Shown here in pieces: positions 8,286-8,340 of a DNA stretch of 8,340 nt. Numbering within the stretch: the stretch's first letter is position 1; every line of letters starts with the position of its first letter. This DNA comes from CAYRTD01 sp964426915 (GTDB taxonomy: Bacteria > Bacteroidota > Bacteroidia > Bacteroidales > GCA-2748055), in NCBI GenBank assembly GCA_964426915.1, contig CAYRTD010000169.1:1-8340 (forward strand). The letters are read 5' to 3'. The notes under the pieces were generated by a model that saw nothing but the letters and a program-made list of their open reading frames with translations, was not told the origin of the DNA and made no database searches. The position numbers and the translations under genes were made by a program.

Positions 8286-8299
8286 CCGCCAATTGGCGG
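8286..8299. repeat. 14-bp perfect palindrome CCGCCAATTGGCGG
   Basis: This GC-rich palindrome stands out in an AT-rich intergenic region. With one bulged base it can be extended to ACC...GGT. It lies about 165 bp upstream of the ruvA start, too far to be an obvious operator for that gene, and could belong to a gene or repeat outside the window. Its role is unknown. Confidence 0.6.
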
Positions 8300-8312
8300 T
8301 GAGCTCAGCGAA

Positions 8313-8329
8313 GCTAATGTTCGAGATCA
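8313..8329. repeat. Short sequence related to the left-edge repeat spacer
   Basis: This 17-nt stretch, GCTAATGTTCGAGATCA, matches 64-80, GCTATTGTTCGGGATCA, at 15 of 17 positions in the same orientation. The counterpart lies in the spacer and start of copy 2 of the tandem repeat. It suggests that the right edge of the window enters another, diverged member of the same interspersed family. The window ends 11 bp later, so its extent cannot be judged. Confidence 0.4.
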
Positions 8330-8340
8330 AGGCTTGCGAC

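Larger units (their letters stand above)
8124..8340. other. Non-coding region upstream of ruvA
   Basis: These 217 bp hold no supported gene. They contain the weak ruvA promoter candidate, the long hairpin at 8201-8240, the GC-rich palindrome at 8286-8299 and the repeat-like sequence at 8313-8329. Base composition shifts from very AT-rich next to ruvA to more GC-rich beyond about 8260, which fits a junction between an ordinary promoter region and a repeat element. Confidence 0.6.

Noticed and set aside
8277..8339. Minus-strand open frame entering from the right edge and stopping before the hairpin region
   Set aside because: About 21 codons with no recognisable family and coincident with the palindromic sequence; not enough to call the 3' end of a gene.
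8224..8340. Open plus-strand frame of 39 codons from GTG 8224 running off the window end
   Set aside because: It starts inside the long hairpin, has no recognised motif, runs through the palindrome and repeat-like sequence, and is too short to distinguish from chance.
8286..8340. tRNA-like sequence with a GTTCGAGATC stretch resembling a T-loop
   Set aside because: No acceptor stem, anticodon arm or D arm can be drawn around it.

Overview
The window contains two confident genes, both on the minus strand and in the order ruvA then sprA, with repeat-rich non-coding DNA on each side. SprA is the outer-membrane translocon of the type IX secretion system (T9SS), which is known only from the Bacteroidota. 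The source is therefore a member of that phylum; the moderately AT-rich composition and lack of Shine-Dalgarno sequences fit. I cannot place it more finely from this sequence.

Layout: positions 1-139 hold two copies of a 52-bp repeat at a 70-bp period, each with a perfect 9-bp hairpin. The sprA gene (stop at 140, most likely ATG start at 7573) fills about 89% of the window and looks intact, from the signal peptide to the typical C-terminal end of the family. It overlaps the 3' end of ruvA (8123 to 7542) by 32 bp. Positions 8124-8340 hold a possible ruvA promoter, a 40-nt near-perfect hairpin at 8201-8240, a 14-bp palindrome at 8286-8299, and a short sequence related to the repeat at the left edge.

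The two proteins do unrelated jobs. RuvA is the Holliday-junction-binding subunit of the RuvAB branch-migration motor. SprA forms the very large outer-membrane pore through which T9SS cargo (gliding adhesins, secreted enzymes) leaves the periplasm. From memory, ruvA-sprA adjacency also occurs in other Bacteroidota, where gcvH often follows sprA. Here sprA is followed by repeats and no gcvH is seen before the window ends.

I found no tRNA, rRNA, CRISPR array, transposase or defence system. The least expected signal is outside the genes: sequences at the left edge have diverged counterparts at the right edge, so the ruvA-sprA unit is bracketed by related repeats, one of which runs over the sprA stop codon.
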